A DNA stretch of 64,000 nt from JAJYKC01 sp035545735. GTDB taxonomy: Bacteria > Acidobacteriota > Terriglobia > Bryobacterales > Bryobacteraceae. The notes under the pieces were generated by a model. That model ran no database searches. It was given only the letters and a program-made list of their open reading frames with translations, and was not told the origin of the DNA. The DNA is taken from NCBI GenBank assembly GCA_035545735.1, contig DASZXS010000027.1, positions 1 to 64,000 of the forward strand, in the 5' to 3' direction. Of the stretch, positions 62,039-64,000 are shown one piece after another. Both the position numbers and the translations under genes were made by a program. Numbering within the stretch: the stretch's first letter is position 1; each line of letters opens with the position of its first letter.

Positions 62039-62961
62039 CCTTTGGCATCGAACTGGAGTTCTTTTTGCTCGATGCGGCCGGCGAGCCGGCCATGAATTCG
62101 ACGATGGAGGTAATCCGGCTTTGGCGCCTGCGCCGGCTGCCGAATAGTCCTGTCCCGGAACTGGGCAGTTTTCAGATCGAGTTGAATCCAGGTCCCTGGC
62201 CCCTGTCGCCCGAAGGAATCGAACGGGCTCTTGCGGAGTTGCGCCGGGATGTGACTCACCTGAACGAATGCGCTTCCGACCTCGGCTACTCCGTCTGTGC
62301 CGATCCTTTGACGCCTCGTATTTCCGCGCGGCATCTCGCGCACCCTTGCTTGCTCGCCCCCGATGCACGCAGCCGCGCCACATCTTCTTACTTCAGCCGG
62401 AGCCAGGCGACCGTTCGATTCGCGAACGGGGATACATTCGTCTTTCCAGGCGAGACCGTGCTGGCGTGCCTCAATGAAATACATATTCACGTGCAAGGCG
62501 CCGACGACCGGAGTACGATTCAGCTCTTCAACGAATTCAACCTGCATGGACCGGCGCTTGTCCGGGACTACCAGACGCCTATCCGCGTGAACGGTGAGTT
62601 GCTGGACCGCGCCTGCACAACCATGCGCTTATTCGAGGAGGCCGATGGCGAACCGAATCTGACGGGGACGCTGCGGCGCGTGGGATGCCTGCCAGATCCC
62701 GTACATTCCTACGCGGCTTACCAGCACGCCGTGGAGACATTTCGCCCCATACCCTGCGCAGGTCTCGATCCGCCGTTTCTCAATCTCGAGTCGAGTGTAT
62801 GGTTCTGGACCCGGTTGCGCGGCTGCCCCGGGTCGTTGCGCGCCGAATTTCGTCCCATGGATATGGGGCCTGACTGGGAGCGCCGGGTTCGCTTTCTTGC
62901 CGGGAGAGCCCGCCTCCTGTTGGATACGGGCCGGTTCGAATATTCACAGTTATCCGCCTGA
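62035..62961 (+). CDS. GCS2-family glutamate-cysteine ligase-like enzyme
   Basis: 308 residues. The family start FGIELEFFLLDAAGE, the IELNPGPWPLSPEGI segment, CLNEIHIHVQGAD and the C-terminal SLRAEFRPMD fit the GCS2/YbdK carboxylate-amine ligase family, which joins a carboxyl group to an amine using ATP. It is about 60 residues shorter than YbdK. Set in a peptide-modification-like cluster, it may attach an amino acid to a peptide or small-molecule carboxylate rather than make gamma-glutamylcysteine. It overlaps the upstream gene by 4 bp, and the radical SAM gene follows 30 bp later. Confidence 0.75.
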   Translation: MTFGIELEFFLLDAAGEPAMNSTMEVIRLWRLRRLPNSPVPELGSFQIELNPGPWPLSPEGIERALAELRRDVTHLNECASDLGYSVCADPLTPRISARHLAHPCLLAPDARSRATSSYFSRSQATVRFANGDTFVFPGETVLACLNEIHIHVQGADDRSTIQLFNEFNLHGPALVRDYQTPIRVNGELLDRACTTMRLFEEADGEPNLTGTLRRVGCLPDPVHSYAAYQHAVETFRPIPCAGLDPPFLNLESSVWFWTRLRGCPGSLRAEFRPMDMGPDWERRVRFLAGRARLLLDTGRFEYSQLSA

Positions 62962-62991
62962 GAAATAGATTCGCCTGAGAAGGAGCCGAAA

Positions 62992-64000
62992 ATGAGTACA
63001 GCCACCGGAACCGCAGCGGGACCTAAGACCTTCATCGTGGATTGTGGCCAGGGAACATTCCCGGTGAGAGAGAATCAATCGATCCTCGACGCGACACGAG
63101 GTTCGGGAATCGCGATTCCCCATACCTGCGGAGGGGAGGGCAAGTGCCTGACCTGCCGGTTTGAGCTGCTGGAAGGAGAAATCAGTGCTCCCAACTCCGT
63201 CGAGTCGGCAAATCTGGACCGGCTGAAGGGCAAAAGGCTGTCTTGTCAGAATACCGTCACCAGCGACCTGAAGCTGAGGTTCGAAGGCCCCGTCCGGCTT
63301 GTCGAACCGATATCCGCCGGAATCAGTTGGGAAGGCGGGGAAGACGGCCCGCAAATCCAAGTGGCGGCCCGTCCGAATCCGCGGCTTCAACGAGATCGCG
63401 CCATGCTGGTGGCTGCCGACCGTGCTCCTACGCTCTCCCAGGCCGAAATGAATGCGGTGTTGAAAAGTATCTCCGAGAGCGACGCGTTGGAGATAAAGCG
63501 GGGTACGCTGCGACCGGCCCCGGTCTTCGATTCCGAAGGCTGGACGGATGAAGAGTTCCGGTCCGCCCGACGGCGCGAACGGCTGCTCTATTTCAACATG
63601 GAGTTCACGAACCGCTGCAACTTGGCCTGCACGGGATGTTTTGCGGGTTTCGGCGATGTAAAGAACGTCTTCGAACTCGAAAAATTCGAACCGGGCTTTG
63701 TGAATGTAAATGCCACAAAGTCCCCCCTCGAACTGGCCGAGCTCTACGACATAATCGACCAGGCGGCGGACCTGGGGGCAAAGACCGCGGATCTGATCGG
63801 GGGCGGCGAGCCTCTCTCTTCGCCCATCTTCTTCCATCTTGCGGAGAGGGCGGTACAGCGCGGCATGCAGGTAGAGGTTTTCACGAACGGCACGCTGATT
63901 GACCGCAAGAAGGCTGAGCACATGGCCGCGCTCAAAGTCGTCCCATACGTGAAGCTGTATAGCACCAGATCCTGGGTGCACGATCAGATGGTCGGGGTGA
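62992..64000 (+). CDS. 2Fe-2S ferredoxin-radical SAM fusion enzyme, 3' end outside window
   Basis: The open frame from the ATG at 62992 (AAGGAG at 62980-62985) runs off the right edge after 336 codons. Residues 13-100 form a ferredoxin domain with Cys46, Cys52, Cys55 and Cys85 (C-x5-C-x2-C-x29-C). A linker of about 100 residues follows, then a radical SAM core: Cys209-x3-Cys213-x2-Cys216 in FTNRCNLACTGCFAG, and the SAM-binding GGGEPL. The fused ferredoxin may deliver electrons for SAM cleavage. Radical SAM proteins often modify peptides, as in PqqE and sactisynthases; any SPASM domain would lie beyond the edge. Confidence 0.85.
   Translation, partial: MSTATGTAAGPKTFIVDCGQGTFPVRENQSILDATRGSGIAIPHTCGGEGKCLTCRFELLEGEISAPNSVESANLDRLKGKRLSCQNTVTSDLKLRFEGPVRLVEPISAGISWEGGEDGPQIQVAARPNPRLQRDRAMLVAADRAPTLSQAEMNAVLKSISESDALEIKRGTLRPAPVFDSEGWTDEEFRSARRRERLLYFNMEFTNRCNLACTGCFAGFGDVKNVFELEKFEPGFVNVNATKSPLELAELYDIIDQAADLGAKTADLIGGGEPLSSPIFFHLAERAVQRGMQVEVFTNGTLIDRKKAEHMAALKVVPYVKLYSTRSWVHDQMVGV

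Overview
The window is 64 kb of GC-rich bacterial chromosome. Gene content suggests an acidobacterium of the Solibacter/Bryobacter type. This is an inference from a bacillithiol enzyme (bshA) with a bacilliredoxin, a Ser/Thr kinase with a multi-spanning membrane tail, several HlyD-type adaptors, a fused indolepyruvate:ferredoxin oxidoreductase and a full-size respiratory complex I operon. I saw no rRNA, tRNA, CRISPR array or insertion sequence.

Layout. 1-11.3 kb: 3' part of a GH13 amylase, fused indolepyruvate oxidoreductase, membrane Ser/Thr kinase, bacilliredoxin, an efflux adaptor and a YjhG/YagF-type sugar-acid dehydratase. 11.3-15.0 kb (minus strand): ECF sigma factor, zinc-finger anti-sigma, rsmA, yhhN-like gene and thiG, headed by a near-perfect RpoE-type promoter. 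15.1-17.6 kb (minus): xseA-bshA. 17.8-23.8 kb: clpX, lon, engB and rho, a protein-quality and housekeeping block. 24.0-33.5 kb: three consecutive HlyD-type adaptors, one MacB-type permease without its ATPase, a TolC-type outer-membrane protein, then mutL. 33.5-38.6 kb: guaA of the long eukaryote-like form, a C-terminal processing protease, a metallo-beta-lactamase-fold protein, a MerR regulator and thiS. 38.6-51.6 kb: nuoA-C-D-E-F-G-H-J-K-L-M-N behind a strong sigma-70-type promoter; nuoB and nuoI are absent from the operon. 51.6-53.5 kb (minus): a 75-residue flagellar-rod-like mini-protein, obg, rpmA and rplU.

53.8-64.0 kb is accessory. First comes a RecQ-type helicase fused to a phosphoribosyltransferase domain, followed at 3 bp by a DprA-like protein; this looks like a defence-type gene pair. 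It is followed by a metallophosphoesterase gene cut off after about 40 codons. The cut lies within 20 bp of the next cluster, so it marks a recombination junction.

The last 6.5 kb (57.49 kb to the window edge) is a divergent cluster that I cannot match to a named system. On the minus strand are a cupin, a complete PRMT-type arginine-methyltransferase-like enzyme and two SagB/nitroreductase-like proteins. On the plus strand are a PrmC/HemK-like methyltransferase, a GCS2-type glutamate-cysteine-ligase-like enzyme and a 2Fe-2S ferredoxin fused to a radical SAM domain. The PRMT-like protein has a PqqD/RRE-like N-terminal region, and both SagB-like proteins have small helical N-terminal regions that may be similar. 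This points to peptide modification (RiPP-like chemistry) without YcaO. No precursor peptide is visible in the window; the cluster continues past the right edge. This is the best candidate for an undescribed system here.
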